DNA of 64,000 nucleotides from JAENVU01 sp963765075 (lineage in GTDB: Bacteria > Actinomycetota > Acidimicrobiia > IMCC26256 > JAENVU01): NCBI GenBank assembly GCA_963765075.1, contig CAVXVA010000008.1, positions 744,001 to 808,000 of the forward strand, written 5' to 3'. The translations under genes were made by a program, and so were the position numbers. The notes below the pieces were generated by a model. The model was given only the letters and a program-made list of their open reading frames with translations, was not told the DNA's origin and searched no databases. This document shows, piece after piece, positions 63,716-64,000 of this stretch (the stretch's first letter is position 1; every line of letters starts with the position of its first letter).

Positions 63716-64000
63716 ATGGCTGAGCTGAACTGGATGGAGCGGTACGCCGCGACCGAACTCGTGGAGCTGGCGGACTCCGGTGCGATGAGCCGTCGGGAAG
63801 CGCTCGGCTGGCTGGCCAAGGTGTGTGGTTCGGCCACTGCCGCGTCGGCGTTCCTCGTCGCGTGTTCGAGTGGTGGGTCCAGTCCGCCGTCGGCATCGAA
63901 GCCGACGTCGTCGACCACGATGGGGTCGACGGCCGCGACCAACGGTCCGGCCGGGCACGTGTTGTCGGTCGCGGAAGGGGATCCACAGGTTCGCGCCGCG
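63716..64000 (+). CDS. Secreted dienelactone-hydrolase-like lipoprotein, 5' part (partial at window edge)
   Basis: The open frame from ATG 63716 reaches the window edge. It starts MAELNWMERYAATELVELAD, has the SRREALGWLAKV twin-arginine-like stretch, then a lipobox with ACSS (Cys about residue 50), a Ser/Thr linker, and HVLSVAEGDPQVRA, which resembles the region just before the catalytic domain of secreted dienelactone hydrolases of actinobacteria. The enzyme domain lies beyond the window. It is divergent from the copper oxidase gene, sharing a 90-bp region. Confidence 0.7.
   Translation, partial: MAELNWMERYAATELVELADSGAMSRREALGWLAKVCGSATAASAFLVACSSGGSSPPSASKPTSSTTMGSTAATNGPAGHVLSVAEGDPQVRAA

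Overview
The window is about 70% G+C, densely packed, and starts many genes with GTG. It encodes a mycothiol-type maleylpyruvate isomerase, GAP/SfLAP and RDD membrane proteins, and many genes preceded 6-8 nt upstream by an actinobacterial -10 motif (TANNNT), which implies leaderless transcripts. This points to a high-GC actinobacterium, most likely an uncultured member of the Acidimicrobiia (inference; there is no rRNA or other marker here to settle it). Many intact-looking protein families are broken by single-base shifts in GC or homopolymer runs, so part of the window looks like error-prone assembly rather than true gene decay.

Layout. 1-4.4 kb: a heterodimeric ABC exporter, an SDR oxidoreductase and an enoyl-CoA hydratase. 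4.5-5.8 kb: an HTH-GAF-PAS regulator. 6.0-11.0 kb: a cobalamin-uptake locus, with an ECF transporter (S, fused A-A', T) on the minus strand and, divergently, a cobalamin riboswitch preceding a membrane-anchored protein with a transcobalamin-like domain. 11.0-13.3 kb: a lower-GC three-gene cassette with a beta-class DNA methyltransferase, a small acidic protein and a PD-(D/E)XK nuclease. The nuclease is homologous to the methyltransferase C-terminus, and a LexA-type SOS box lies in the cassette promoter. 13.4-19.5 kb: ccdA, then pgi-gnd-zwf-rpiA-histidine phosphatase (oxidative pentose phosphate operon).

19.6-33.5 kb: carbohydrate-type accessory genes: a PLP lyase, FGGY kinase and alpha/alpha-toroid lipoprotein operon; a hydroxyacid dehydrogenase; a sugar isomerase; an Asp/Glu racemase; a very large toroid/glycosyltransferase fusion; a DUF6807 protein; a frame-broken hisA; and an APH-like kinase. 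33.5-48.1 kb: HAD hydrolase, HxD-type putative oxygenase, methyltransferase, SGNH hydrolase, membrane phosphatase-like protein, amidohydrolases, beta-lactamase-like hydrolase, LpqC-like esterase, M20 peptidase, a second PLP lyase, carboxylesterase and Fe-type alcohol dehydrogenase. 48.1-56 kb, mostly minus strand: acyl-CoA synthetase, GH5 glycosidase, amidohydrolase, class II aldolase, DUF2252, RDD protein and a nonapeptide-repeat protein. 56-64 kb: K+ channel, YihY, a frame-broken MFS transporter, SHOCT protein, membrane proteins, a radical-copper oxidase and the start of a dienelactone-hydrolase-like lipoprotein.

The candidates for an undescribed system are the SOS-box-controlled methyltransferase/decoy-nuclease/nuclease cassette (11.0-13.3 kb) and, second, the riboswitch-controlled transcobalamin-like surface protein facing an ECF cobalamin transporter (6.4-11.0 kb).
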